A stretch of 64,000 bases of DNA from Oasisia sp. SBJ-2009 (lineage: Eukaryota > Annelida > Polychaeta > Sabellida > Siboglinidae), in contig OZ024856.1 of NCBI GenBank assembly GCA_964017155.1, positions 8,755,811 through 8,819,810 on the forward strand. Direction: 5' to 3'. Shown here piece after piece: positions 48,671 to 63,500 of the stretch (positions are counted from its first letter, which is position 1; every line of letters starts with the position of its first letter). The notes beneath the pieces were generated by a model. That model did no database searches. It had not been told where the DNA came from and saw only the letters and a list, made by a program, of their open reading frames with translations. The position numbers and the translations under genes were made by a program.

Positions 48671-51600
48671 GTGATTTTCGAAATTGCGATAAACACCCCA
48701 AAGTGCGCTTGCGCCAATATAAGGGTATTTTCTCTTCTGAAAAATACAACGTACAAATACAATTCGTTAGTTTTATGGATCGTCATCGGTTCCCGGACTA
48801 GAAATCAACTGCAACTTGTCGAGCTTCCAAAATGGTGCCTATATTTCGGAAATTACGCTAATCACCCTCAAAGTGCGCTTACGCCAATGCAAAGTTATTT
48901 TCACATCTGAAACCTACAATGTACCACTACTCTTCATGACATGTGTGGATTCGCATGATTCCCAGAACGAAGAGTCAAGTACAAGTGGGCGTGCTTCGAT
49001 ACTCGTACCTATTTTTTCGGAAATTACTGTAAACTCGCTTAAATGCGTTCGCGCCAAAACAACGGTATTGTCTCATCGGAAAACTACAACGTAGTACCAC
49101 TATAATTAGATACTTTTTTTTTGAATTTGCATAGGCCAGACAACGAGGAATAAAGTACAAGTGGTTGAATTTCGGTACTAATACATAGTGGCTTTGGAAA
49201 TTGCGAGAAACACCCCAAAATGCGCTTACGCCAATATAAGGGTATTTTCTCTTCTAAAAAATACAACGTACAAATACAGTTCGTTAGTTTTATGGATCGT
49301 CATCGGTTCCTGGACTAGAAATCAATTACAACTTGTCGAGCTTCCAAAATGGTGCCTATATTTCGGGAATTACGCTAATCACCCTCAAAGTTCGCTTACG
49401 CCAAAGCAAAGTTATTTTCACATATGAAACCTACAATGTACCACTAATCTTCGTGACGTGTGTGGATTCGCATGATTCCCAGAACGAAGAGTCAAGTACA
49501 AGTGGGCGTGCTTCGATACTCGTACCTATTTTTTCGGAAATTACTGTAAACTCGCTTAAATGCGTTCGCGCCAAAACAACGGTATTGTCTCATCGGAAAA
49601 CTACAACGTAGTACCACTATAATTAGATACTTTTTTTGGATTTGCATTGGCCAGACAACGAGGAATAAAGTACAAGTGGTTGAATTTCGATACTAATAGA
49701 TAGTGGCTTTGGAAATTGCGAGAAACACCCCAAAATGCGCTTACGCCAATATAAGGGTATTTTCTCTTCTAAAAAATGCAACGTACCAATACATTTCGTT
49801 AGTTTTATGGATCGTCATCGGTTCCTGGACTAGAAATAAATTACAACTTGTCGAGTTTCCAAAATGGTGCCTATATTTCCGAAATTACGCTAATCACCCT
49901 CAAAGTTCGCTTACGCCAATGCAAAGTTATTTTCACATCTGAAACCTACAGTGTACCACTACTATTCGTGACATTTGTGGACTCGCATGGTTCCCAGGGC
50001 GAAGAGTCATGTACAAGTGGTCGTGCTTCGATACGCGTACCTATTTTTTCGGAAATTACGTTAAACTCCCGTAAATGCGTTCGCGCCACATTTAAGGTAT
50101 TATCTCATCGGAAAACTACATCGTAGTACGACTATAATAAGATACTTTTTTGGATTTGCATAGGCCAGACAACGAGGAATAAAGTACAAGTGGTTGAATT
50201 TCGATACTAATAGATAGTGGCTTTGGAAATTGCGAGAAACACCCCAAAATGCGCTTACGCCAATATAAGGGTATTTTCTCTTCTGAAAAATACAACGTAC
50301 CAATACAGTTCGTTAGTTTCATGGATCGTCATCGGTTCCCGGACTAGAAATCAATTACAACTTGTCGAGCTTCCAAAATGGTGCCTATATTTCGGAAATT
50401 ACGCTAATCACCCTCAAAGTTCGCTTACGCCAATGCAAAGTTATTTTCACATCTGAAACCTACAGGGAACCACTACTATTCGTGACATTTGTGGATACGC
50501 ATGGTTCCCAGGGCGAAGAGTCATGTACAAGTGGTCCTGCTTCGATACTCGTACGTATTTTTTCGGAAATTACTGTAAACTCGCTTAAATGCGTTCGCGC
50601 CAAATTTAAGGTATTATCACATCGGAAAACTACATCGTAGTACGACTATAATAAGATACTTTTTTTGGATTTGTATAGTCCAGACAACGAGGAATAAAGT
50701 ACACGGGGTTGAATTTCGATACTAATAGATAGTGATTTTCGAAATTGCGATAAACACCCCAAAGTGCGCTTGCGCCAATATAAGGGTATTTTCTCTTCTG
50801 AAAAATACAACGTACAAATACAATTCGTTAGTTTTATGGATCGTCATCGGTTCCCGGACTAGAAATCAACTGCAACTTGTCGAGCTTCCAAAATGGTGCC
50901 TATATTTCGGAAATTACGCTAATCACCCTCAAAGTGCGCTTACGCCAATGCAAAGTTATTTTCACATCTGAAACCTACAATGTACCACTACTCTTCATAA
51001 CCTGTGTGGATTCGCATGATTCCCAGAACGAAGAGTCAAGTACAAGTGGGCGTGCTTCGATACTCGTACCTATTTTTTCGGAAATTACTGTAAACTCGCT
51101 TAAATGCGTTCGCGCCAAAACAACGGTATTGTCTCATCGGAAAACTACAACGTAGTACCACTATAATTAGATACTTTTTTTTTGGATTTGCATTGGCCAG
51201 ACAACGAGGAATAAAGTACAAGTGGTTGAATTTCGATACTAATAGATAGTGATTTTCGAAATTGCGATAAACACCCCAAAGTGCGCTTGCGCCAATATAA
51301 GGGTATTTTCTCTTCTGAAAAATACAACGTACAAATACAATTCGTTAGTTTTATGGATCGTCATCGGTTCCCGGACTAGAAATCAACTGCAACTTGTCGA
51401 GCTTCCAAAATGGTGCCTGTATTTCGGAAATTACGCTAATCACCCTCAAAGTGCGCTTACGCCAATGCAAAGTTATTTTCACATCTGAAACCTACAATGT
51501 ACCACTACTCTTCGTGACATGTGTGGATTCGCATGATTCCCAGAACGAAGAGTCAAGTACAAGTGGGCGTGCTTCGATACTCGCACCTATTTTTTCGGAA

Positions 51601-52278
51601 ATTACTGTAAACTCGCTTAAATGCGTTCGCGCCGAAACAACGGTATTGTCTCATCGGAAAACTACAACGTAGTACCACTATAATTAGATACTTTTTTTGG
51701 ATTTGCATAGGCCATACAACGAGGAATAAAGTACAAGTGGTTGAATTTCGATACTAATAGATAGTGGCTTTGGAAATTGCGAGAAACACCCCAAAATGCG
51801 CTTACGCCAATATAAGGGTATTTTCTCTTCTGAAAAATACAACGTACCAATACAGTTCGTTAGTTTTATGGATCGTCATCGGTTCCCGGACTAGAAATCA
51901 ATTACAACTTGTCGAGCTTCCAAAATGGTGCCTATATTTCGGAAATTACGCTAATCACCCTCAAAGTTCGCTTACGCCAATGCAAAGTTATTTTCACATC
52001 TGAAACCTACAGGGAACCACTACTATTCGTGACATTTGTGGATTCGCATGGTTCCCAGGGCGAAGAGTCATGTACAAGTGGTCCTGCTTCGATACGCGTA
52101 CCTATTTTTTCGGAAATTACTTTAAACTCCCGTAAATGCGTTCGCGCCAAATTTAAGGTATTATCACATCGGAAAACTACATCGTAGTACGACTATAATA
52201 AGATACTTTTTTTGGATTTGTATAGTCCAGACAACGAGGAATAAAGTACACGGGGTTGAATTTCGATACTAATAGATA
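48671..52278 (+). repeat. 7-monomer HOR, copy 2 (3608 bp)
   Basis: Members start at 48671, 49188, 49703, 50217, 50732, 51249 and 51764, in the same order as copy 1 with all marker variants. I saw no private substitution in this copy; it looks closest to the consensus. Confidence 0.93.
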
Positions 52279-55200
52279 GTGATTTTCGAAATTGCGATAA
52301 ACACCCCAAAGTGCGCTTGCGCCAATATAAGGGTATTTTCTCTTCTGAAAAATACAACGTACAAATACAATTCGTTAGTTTTATGGATCGTCATCGGTTC
52401 CCGGACTAGAAATCAACTGCAACTTGTCGAGCTTCCAAAATGGTGCCTATATTTCGGAAATTACGCTAATCACCCTCAAAGTGCGCTTACGCCAATGCAA
52501 AGTTATTTTCACATCTGAAACCTACAATGTACCACTACTCTTCATGACATGTGTGGATTCGCATGATTCCCAGAACGAAGAGTCAAGTACAAGTGGGCGT
52601 GCTTCGATACTCGTACCTATTTTTTCGGAAATTACTGTAAACTCGCTTAAATGCGTTCGCGCCAAAACAACGGTATTGTCTCATCGGAAAACTACAACGT
52701 AGTACCACTATAATTAGATACTTTTTTTTTGAATTTGCATAGGCCAGACAACGAGGAATAAAGTACAAGTGGTTGAATTTCGGTACTAATACATAGTCGC
52801 TTTGGAAATTGCGAGAAACACCCCAAAATGCGCTTACGCCAATATAAGGGTATTTTCTCTTCTAAAAAATACAACGTACAAATACAGTTCGTTAGTTTTA
52901 TGGATCGTCATCGGTTCCTGGACTAGAAATCAATTACAACTTGTCGAGCTTCCAAAATGGTGCCTATATTTCGGGAATTACGCTAATCACCCTCAAAGTT
53001 CGCTTACGCCAAAGCAAAGTTATTTTCACATATGAAACCTACAATGTACCACTAATCTTCGTGACGTGTGTGGATTCGCATGATTCCCAGAACGAAGAGT
53101 CAAGTACAAGTGGGCGTGCTTCGATACTCGTACCTATTTTTTCGGAAATTACTGTAAACTCGCTTAAATGCGTTCGCGCCAAAACAACGGTATTGTCTCA
53201 TCGGAAAACTACAACGTAGTACCACTATAATTAGATACTTTTTTTGGATTTGCATTGGCCAGACAACGAGGAATAAAGTACAAGTGGTTGAATTTCGATA
53301 CTAATAGATAGTGGCTTTGGAAATTGCGAGAAACACCCCAAAATGCGCTTACGCCAATATAAGGGTATTTTCTCTTCTAAAAAATGCAACGTACCAATAC
53401 ATTTCGTTAGTTTTATGGATCGTCATCGGTTCCTGGACTAGAAATAAATTACAACTTGTCGAGTTTCCAAAATGGTGCCTATATTTCCGAAATTACGCTA
53501 ATCACCCTCAAAGTTCGCTTACGCCAATGCAAAGTTATTTTCACATCTGAAACCTACAGTGTACCACTACTATTCGTGACATTTGTGGACTCGCATGGTT
53601 CCCAGGGCGAAGAGTCATGTACAAGTGGTCGTGCTTCGATACGCGTACCTATTTTTTCGGAAATTACGTTAAACTCCCGTAAATGCGTTCGCGCCACATT
53701 TAAGGTATTATCTCATCGGAAAACTACATCGTAGTACGACTATAATAAGATACTTTTTTGGATTTGCATAGGCCAGACAACGAGGAATAAAGTACAAGTG
53801 GTTGAATTTCGATACTAATAGATAGTGGCTTTGGAAATTGCGAGAAACACCCCAAAATGCGCTTACGCCAATATAAGGGTATTTTCTCTTCTGAAAAATA
53901 CAACGTACCAATACAGTTCGTTAGTTTCATGGATCGTCATCGGTTCCCGGACTAGAAATCAATTACAACTTGTCGAGCTTCCAAAATGGTGCCTATATTT
54001 CGGAAATTACGCTAATCACCCTCAAAGTTCGCTTACGCCAATGCAAAGTTATTTTCACATCTGAAACCTACAGGGAACCACTACTATTCGTGACATTTGT
54101 GGATACGCATGGTTCCCAGGGCGAAGAGTCATGTACAAGTGGTCCTGCTTCGATACTCGTACGTATTTTTTCGGAAATTACTGTAAACTCGCTTAAATGC
54201 GTTCGCGCCAAATTTAAGGTATTATCACATCGGAAAACTACATCGTAGTACGACTATAATAAGATACTTTTTTTGGATTTGTATAGTCCAGACAACGAGG
54301 AATAAAGTACACGGGGTTGAATTTCGATACTAATAGATAGTGATTTTCGAAATTGCGATAAACACCCCAAAGTGCGCTTGCGCCAATATAAGGGTATTTT
54401 CTCTTCTGAAAAATACAACGTACAAATACAATTCGTTAGTTTTATGGATCGTCATCGGTTCCCGGACTAGAAATCAACTGCAACTTGTCGAGCTTCCAAA
54501 ATGGTGCCTATATTTCGGAAATTACGCTAATCACCCTCAAAGTGCGCTTACGCCAATGCAAAGTTATTTTCACATCTGAAACCTACAATGTACCACTACT
54601 CTTCATAACCTGTGTGGATTCGCATGATTCCCAGAACGAAGAGTCAAGTACAAGTGGGCGTGCTTCGATACTCGTACCTATTTTTTCGGAAATTACTGTA
54701 AACTCGCTTAAATGCGTTCGCGCCAAAACAACGGTATTGTCTCATCGGAAAACTACAACGTAGTACCACTATAATTAGATACTTTTTTTTTGGATTTGCA
54801 TTGGCCAGACAACGAGGAATAAAGTACAAGTGGTTGAATTTCGATACTAATAGATAGTGATTTTCGAAATTGCGATAAACACCCCAAAGTGCGCTTGCGC
54901 CAATATAAGGGTATTTTCTCTTCTGAAAAATACAACGTACAAATACAATTCGTTAGTTTTATGGATCGTCATCGGTTCCCGGACTAGAAATCAACTGCAA
55001 CTTGTCGAGCTTCCAAAATGGTGCCTGTATTTCGGAAATTACGCTAATCACCCTCAAAGTGCGCTTACGCCAATGCAAAGTTATTTTCACATCTGAAACC
55101 TACAATGTACCACTACTCTTCGTGACATGTGTGGATTCGCATGATTCCCAGAACGAAGAGTCAAGTACAAGTGGGCGTGCTTCGATACTCGCACCTATTT

Positions 55201-55886
55201 TTTCGGAAATTACTGTAAACTCGCTTAAATGCGTTCGCGCCGAAACAACGGTATTGTCTCATCGGAAAACTACAACGTAGTACCACTATAATTAGATACT
55301 TTTTTTGGATTTGCATAGGCCATACAACGAGGAATAAAGTACAAGTGGTTGAATTTCGATACTAATAGATAGTGGCTTTGGAAATTGCGAGAAACACCCC
55401 AAAATGCGCTTACGCCAATATAAGGGTATTTTCTCTTCTGAAAAATACAACGTACCAATACAGTTCGTTAGTTTTATGGATCGTCATCGGTTCCCGGACT
55501 AGAAATCAATTACAACTTGTCGAGCTTCCAAAATGGTGCCTATATTTCGGAAATTACGCTAATCACCCTCAAAGTTCGCTTACGCCAATGCAAAGTTATT
55601 TTCACATCTGAAACCTACAGGGAACCACTACTATTCGTGACATTTGTGGATTCGCATGGTTCCCAGGGCGAAGAGTCATGTACAAGTGGTCCTGCTTCGA
55701 TACGCGTACCTATTTTTTCGGAAATTACTTTAAACTCCCGTAAATGCGTTCGCGCCAAATTTAAGGTATTATCACATCGGAAAACTACATCGTAGTACGA
55801 CTATAATAAGATACTTTTTTTGGATTTGTATAGTCCAGACAACGAGGAATAAAGTACACGGGGTTGAATTTCGATACTAATAGATA
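52279..55886 (+). repeat. 7-monomer HOR, copy 3 (3608 bp)
   Basis: Members start at 52279, 52796, 53311, 53825, 54340, 54857 and 55372. A private change is C at 52798 ('catagtcgcttt' for 'catagtggcttt'). Confidence 0.93.
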
Positions 55887-58464
55887 GTGATTTTCGAAAT
55901 TGCGATAAACACCCCAAAGTGCGCTTGCGCCAATATAAGGGTATTTTCTCTTCTGAAAAATACAACGTACAAATACAATTCGTTAGTTTTATGGATCGTC
56001 ATCGGTTCCCGGACTAGAAATCAACTGCAACTTGTCGAGCTTCCAAAATGGTGCCTATATTTTGGAAATTACGCTAATCACCCTCAAAGTGCGCTTACGC
56101 CAATGCAAAGTTATTTTCACATCTGAAACCTACAATGTACCACTACTCTTCATGACATGTGTGGATTCGCATGATTCCCAGAACGAAGAGTCAAGTACAA
56201 GTGGGCGTGCTTCGATACTCGTACCTATTTTTTCGGAAATTACTGTAAACTCGCTTAAATGCGTTCGCGCCAAAACAACGGTATTGTCTCATCGGAAAAC
56301 TACAACGTAGTACCACTATAATTAGATACTTTTTTTTTGAATTTGCATAGGCCAGACAACGAGGAATAAAGTACAAGTGGTTGAATTTCGGTACTAATAC
56401 ATAGTGGCTTTGGAAATTGCGAGAAACACCCCAAAATGCGCTTACGCCAATATAAGGGTATTTTCTCTTCTAAAAAATACAACGTACAAATACAGTTCGT
56501 TAGTTTTATGGATCGTCATCGGTTCCTGGACTAGAAATCAATTACAACTTGTCGAGCTTCCAAAATGGTGCCTATATTTCGGGAATTACGCTAATCACCC
56601 TCAAAGTTCGCTTACGCCAAAGCAAAGTTATTTTCACATATGAAACCTACAATGTACCACTAATCTTCGTGACGTGTGTGGATTCGCATGATTCCCAGAA
56701 CGAAGAGTCAAGTACAAGTGGGCGTGCTTCGATACTCGTACCTATTTTTTCGGAAATTACTGTAAACTCGCTTAAATGCGTTCGCGCCAAAACAACGGTA
56801 TTGTCTCATCGGAAAACTACAACGTAGTACCACTATAATTAGATACTTTTTTTGGATTTGCATTGGCCAGACAACGAGGAATAAAGTACAAGTGGTTGAA
56901 TTTCGATACTAATAGATAGTGGCTTTGGAAATTGCGAGAAACACCCCAAAATGCGCTTACGCCAATATAAGGGTATTTTCTCTTCTAAAAAATGCAACGT
57001 ACCAATACATTTCGTTAGTTTTATGGATCGTCATCGGTTCCTGGACTAGAAATAAATTACAACTTGTCGAGTTTCCAAAATGGTGCCTATATTTCCGAAA
57101 TTACGCTAATCACCCTCAAAGTTCGCTTACGCCAATGCAAAGTTATTTTCACATCTGAAACCTACAGTGTACCACTACTATTCGTGACATTTGTGGACTC
57201 GCATGGTTCCCAGGGCGAAGAGTCATGTACAAGTGGTCGTGCTTCGATACGCGTACCTATTTTTTCGGAAATTACGTTAAACTCCCGTAAATGCGTTCGC
57301 GCCACATTTAAGGTATTATCTCATCGGAAAACTACATCGTAGTACGACTATAATAAGATACTTTTTTGGATTTGCATAGGCCAGACAACGAGGAATAAAG
57401 TACAAGTGGTTGAATTTCGATACTAATAGATAGTGGCTTTGGAAATTGCGAGAAACACCCCAAAATGCGCTTACGCCAATATAAGGGTATTTTCTCTTCT
57501 GAAAAATACAACGTACCAATACAGTTCGTTAGTTTCATGGATCGTCATCGGTTCCCGGACTAGAAATCAATTACAACTTGTCGAGCTTCCAAAATGGTGC
57601 CTATATTTCGGAAATTACGCTAATCACCCTCAAAGTTCGCTTACGCCAATGCAAAGTTATTTTCACATCTGAAACCTACAGGGAACCACTACTATTCGTG
57701 ACATTTGTGGATACGCATGGTTCCCAGGGCGAAGAGTCATGTACAAGTGGTCCTGCTTCGATACTCGTACGTATTTTTTCGGAAATTACTGTAAACTCGC
57801 TTAAATGCGTTCGCGCCAAATTTAAGGTATTATCACATCGGAAAACTACATCGTAGTACGACTATAATAAGATACTTTTTTTGGATTTGTATAGTCCAGA
57901 CAACGAGGAATAAAGTACACGGGGTTGAATTTCGATACTAATAGATAGTGATTTTCGAAATTGCGATAAACACCCCAAAGTGCGCTTGCGCCAATATAAG
58001 GGTATTTTCTCTTCTGAAAAATACAACGTACAAATACAATTCGTTAGTTTTATGGATCGTCATCGGTTCCCGGACTAGAAATCAACTGCAACTTGTCGAG
58101 CTTCCAAAATGGTGCCTATATTTCGGAAATTACGCTAATCACCCTCAAAGTGCGCTTACGCCAATGCAAAGTTATTTTCACATCTGAAACCTACAATGTA
58201 CCACTACTCTTCATAACCTGTGTGGATTCGCATGATTCCCAGAACGAAGAGTCAAGTACAAGTGGGCGTGCTTCGATACTCGTACCTATTTTTTCGGAAA
58301 TTACTGTAAACTCGCTTAAATGCGTTCGCGCCAAAACAACGGTATTGTCTCATCGGAAAACTACAACGTAGTACCACTATAATTAGATACTTTTTTTTTG
58401 GATTTGCATTGGCCAGACAACGAGGAATAAAGTACAAGTGGTTGAATTTCGATACTAATAGATA
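55887..58464 (+). repeat. 7-monomer HOR, copy 4, cut to five members
   Basis: Members p1-p5 start at 55887, 56404, 56919, 57433 and 57948 and match the earlier copies. A private T sits at 56063 ('attttggaaatt'). The sixth member is only half present, in the chimera that follows. Confidence 0.92.
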
Positions 58465-58981
58465 GTGATTTTCGAAATTGCGATAAACACCCCAAAGTGC
58501 GCTTGCGCCAATATAAGGGTATTTTCTCTTCTGAAAAATACAACGTACAAATACAATTCGTTAGATTTATGGATCGTCATCGGTTCCCGGACTAGAAATC
58601 AACTGCAACTTGTCGAGCTTCCAAAATGGTGCCTGTATTTCGGAAATTACGCTAATCACCCTCAAAGTGCGCTTACGCCAATGCAAAGTTATTTTCACAT
58701 CTGAAACCTACAATGTACCACTACTCTTCATGACATGTGTGGATTCGCATGATTCCCAGAACGAAGAGTCAAGTACAAGTGGGCGTGCTTCGATACTCGT
58801 ACCTATTTTTTCGGAAATTACTGTAAACTCGCTTAAATGCGTTCGCGCCAAAACAACGGTATTGTCTCATCGGAAAACTACAACGTAGTACCACTATAAT
58901 TAGATACTTTTTTTTTGAATTTGCATAGGCCAGACAACGAGGAATAAAGTACAAGTGGTTGAATTTCGGTACTAATACATA
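58465..58981 (+). repeat. Chimeric monomer 114: p6 left, p1 right
   Basis: The left part carries p6 'cctgtatttcgg' (near 58634). The right part carries p1 'cttcatgacatg' (A at 58730) and is followed by p2. The switch lies between these two markers. It skips the rest of p6 and all of p7, a net loss of two monomers relative to a full HOR. A private A at 58565 gives 'ttagatttat'. Confidence 0.87.
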
Positions 58982-60525
58982 GTGGCTTTGGAAATTGCGA
59001 GAAACACCCCAAAATGCGCTTACGCCAATATAAGGGTATTTTCTCTTCTAAAAAATACAACGTACAAATACAGTTCGTTAGTTTTATGGATCGTCATCGG
59101 TTCCTGGACTAGAAATCAATTACAACTTGTCGAGCTTCCAAAATGGTGCCTATATTTCGGGAATTACGCTAATCACCCTCAAAGTTCGCTTACGCCAAAG
59201 CAAAGTTATTTTCACATATGAAACCTACAATGTACCACTAATCTTCGTGACGTGTGTGGATTCGCATGATTCCCAGAACGAAGAGTCAAGTACAAGTGGG
59301 CGTGCTTCGATACTCGTACCTATTTTTTCGGAAATTACTGTAAACTCGCTTAAATGCGTTCGCGCCAAAACAACGGTATTGTCTCATCGGAAAACTACAA
59401 CGTAGTACCACTATAATTAGATACTTTTTTTGGATTTGCATTGGCCAGACAACGAGGAATAAAGTACAAGTGGTTGAATTTCGATACTAATAGATAGTGG
59501 CTTTGGAAATTGCGAGAAACACCCCAAAATGCGCTTACGCCAATATAAGGGTATTTTCTCTTCTAAAAAATGCAACGTACCAATACATTTCGTTAGTTTT
59601 ATGGATCGTCATCGGTTCCTGGACTAGAAATAAATTACAACTTGTCGAGTTTCCAAAATGGTGCCTATATTTCCGAAATTACGCTAATCACCCTCAAAGT
59701 TCGCTTACGCCAATGCAAAGTTATTTTCACATCTGAAACCTACAGTGTACCACTACTATTCGTGACATTTGTGGACTCGCATGGTTCCCAGGGCGAAGAG
59801 TCATGTACAAGTGGTCGTGCTTCGATACGCGTACCTATTTTTTCGGAAATTACGTTAAACTCCCGTAAATGCGTTCGCGCCACATTTAAGGTATTATCTC
59901 ATCGGAAAACTACATCGTAGTACGACTATAATAAGATACTTTTTTGGATTTGCATAGGCCAGACAACGAGGAATAAAGTACAAGTGGTTGAATTTCGATA
60001 CTAATAGATAGTGGCTTTGGAAATTGCGAGAAACACCCCAAAATGCGCTTACGCCAATATAAGGGTATTTTCTCTTCTGAAAAATACAACGTACCAATAC
60101 AGTTCGTTAGTTTTATGGATCGTCATCGGTTCCCGGACTAGAAATCAATTACAACTTGTCGAGCTTCCAAAATGGTGCCTATATTTCGGAAATTACGCTA
60201 ATCACCCTCAAAGTTCGCTTACGCCAATGCAAAGTTATTTTCACATCTGAAACCTACAGGGAACCACTACTATTCGTGACATTTGTGGATACGCATGGTT
60301 CCCAGGGCGAAGAGTCATGTACAAGTGGTCCTGCTTCGATACTCGTACGTATTTTTTCGGAAATTACTGTAAACTCGCTTAGATGCGTTCGCGCCAAATT
60401 TAAGGTATTATCACATCGGAAAACTACATCGTAGTACGACTATAATAAGATACTTTTTTTGGATTTGTATAGTCCAGACAACGAGGAATAAAGTACACGG
60501 GGTTGAATTTCGATACTAATAGATA
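58982..60525 (+). repeat. p2-p3-p4 fragment of the 7-monomer HOR
   Basis: Monomers at 58982, 59497 and 60011 match p2, p3 and p4. The p4 copy has 'gttttatggatcg' instead of p4 'gtttcatggatcg', and a private 'cgcttagatgcg' near 60380. It is followed at 60526 by a p1-like monomer rather than p5. Confidence 0.88.
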
Positions 60526-63500
60526 GTGATTTTCGAAATTGCGATAAACACCCCAAAGTGCGCTTGCGCCAATATAAGGGTATTTTCTCTTCTGAAAAAT
60601 ACAACGTACAAATACAATTCGTTAGTTTTATGGATCGTCATCGGTTCCCGGACTAGAAATCAACTGCAACTTGTCGAGCTTCCAAAATGGTGCCTATATT
60701 TCGGAAATTACGCTAATCACCCTCAAAGTGCGCTTACGCCAATGCAAAGTTATTTTCACATCTGAAACCTACAATGTACCACTACTCTTCATGACATGTG
60801 TGGATTCGCATGATTCCCAGAACGAAGAGTCAAGTACAAGTGGGCGTGCTTCGATACTCGTACCTATTTTTTCGGAAATTACTGTAAACTCGCTTAAATG
60901 CGTTCGCGCCAAAACAACGGTATTGTCTCATCGGAAAACTACAACGTAGTACCACTATAATTAGATACTTTTTTTTTGAATTTGCATAGGCCAGACAACG
61001 AGGAATAAAGTACAAGTGGTTGAATTTCGGTACTAATACATAGTGGCTTTGGAAATTGCGAGAAACACCCCAAAATGCGCTTACGCCAATATAAGGGTAT
61101 TTTCTCTTCTAAAAAATACAACGTACAAATACAGTTCGTTAGTTTTATGGATCGTCATCGGTTCCTGGACTAGAAATCAATTACAACTTGTCGAGCTTCC
61201 AAAATGGTGCCTATATTTCGGGAATTACGCTAATCACCCTCAAAGTGCGCTTACGCGAATGCAAAGTTATTTTCACATCTGAAACCTACAATGTACCACT
61301 ACTCTTCGTGACATGTGTGGATTCGCATGATTCCCAGAACGAAAAGTCAAGTACAAGTGGGCGTGCTTCGATACTCGTACCTATTTTTTCGGAAATTACT
61401 GTAAACTCGCTTAAATGCGTTCGCGCCAAAACAACGGTATTGTCTCATCGGAAAACTACAACGTAGTACCACTATAATTAGATACTTTTTTTGGATTTGC
61501 ATTGGCCAGACAACGAGGAATAAAGTACAAGTGGTTGAATTTCGATACTAATAGATAGTGGCTTTGGAAATTGCGAGAAACACCCCAAAATGCGCTTACG
61601 CCAATATAAGGGTATTTTCTCTTCTAAAAAATGCAACGTACCAATACATTTCGTTAGTTTTATGGATCGTCATCGGTTCCTGGACTAGAAATAAATTACA
61701 ACTTGTCGAGTTTCCAAAATGGTGCCTATATTTCCGAAATTACGCTAATCACCCTCAAAGTTCGCTTACGCCAATGCAAAGTTATTTTCACATCTGAAAC
61801 CTACAGTGTACCACTACTATTCGTGACATTTGTGGATTCGCATGGTTCCCAGGGCGAAGAGTCATGTACAAGTGGTCGTGCTTCGATACGCGTACCTATT
61901 TTTTCGGAAATTACGTTAAACTCCCGTAAATGCGTTCGCGCCACATTTAAGGTATTATCTCATCGGAAAACTACATCGTAGTACGACTATAATAAGATAC
62001 TTTTTTTGGATTTGCATAGGCCAGACAACGAGGAATAAAGTACAAGTGGTTGAATTTCGATACTAATAGATAGTGGCTTTGGAAATTGCGAGAAACACCC
62101 CAAAATGCGCTTACGCCAATATAAGGGTATTTTCTCTTCTGAAAAATACAACGTACCAATACAGTTCGTTAGTTTTATGGATCGTCATCGGTTCCCGGAC
62201 TAGAAATCAATCACAACTTGTCGAGCTTCCAAAATGGTGCCTATATTTCGGAAATTACGCTAATCACCCTCAAAGTTCGCTTACGCCAATGCAAAGTTAT
62301 TTTCACATCTGAAACCTACAGGGAACCACTACTATTCGTGACATTTGTGGATTCGCATGGTTCCCAGGGCGAAGAGTCATGTACAAGTGGTCCTGCTTCG
62401 ATACGCGTACCTATTTTTTTCGGAAATTACGTTAAACTCCCGTAAATGCGTTCGCGCCAAATTTAAGGTATTATCACATCGGAAAACTACATCGTAGTAC
62501 GACTATAATAAGATACTTTTTTTGGATTTGTATAGTCCAGACAACGAGGAATAAAGTACACGGGGTTGAATTTCGATACTAATAGATAGTGATTTTCGAA
62601 ATTGCGATAAACACCCGAAAGTGCGCTTGCGCCAATATAAGGGTATTTTCTCTTCTGAAAAATACAACGTACAAATACAATTCGTTAGTTTTATGGATCG
62701 TCATCGGTTCCCGGACTAGAAATCAACTGCAACTTGTCGAGCTTCCAAAATGGTGCCTATATTTCGGAAATTACGCTAATCACCCTCAAAGTGCGCTTAC
62801 GCCAATGCAAAGTTATTTTCAAATCTGAAACCTACAATGTACCACTACTCTTCATGACCTGTGTGGATTCGCATGATTCCCAGAACGAAGAGTCAAGTAC
62901 AAGTGGGCGTGCTTCGATACTCGTACCTATTTTTTCGGAAATTACTGTAAACTCGCTTAAATGCGTTCGCGCCAAAACAACGGTATTGTCTCATCGGAAA
63001 ATTACAACGTAGTACCACTATAATTAGATACTTTTTTTTTGGATTTGCATTGGCCAGACAACGAGGAATAAAGTACAAGTGGTTGAATTTCGATACTAAT
63101 AGATAGTGGCTTTGGAAATTGCGATAAACACCCCAAAATGCGCATACGCCAATATAAGGGTATTTTCTCTTCTAAAAAATACAACGTACCAATACAGTTC
63201 GTTAGTTTTATGGATCGTCATCGGTTCCTGGACTAGAAATCAATTACAACTTGTCGAGCTTCCAAAATGGTGCCTATATTTCCGAAATTACGCTAATCAC
63301 CCTCAAAGTTCGCTTACGCCAATGCAAAGTTATTTTCACATCTGAAACCTACAGGGAACCACTACTATTCGTGACATTTGTGGATTCGCATGGTTCCCAG
63401 GGCGAAGAGTCATGTACAAGTGGTCCTGCTTCGATACGGGTACCTATTTTTTCGGAAATTACGTTAAACTCCCGTAAATGCGTTCGCGCCAAATTTAAGG

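Noticed and set aside
44548..58464. Near-identical 3608 bp copies as an assembly artefact
   Set aside because: The copies carry distinct private bases (46047, 47613, 52798, 56063) and are truncated differently, which is unlikely for a simple assembly duplication. Read-level confirmation would still be worthwhile.
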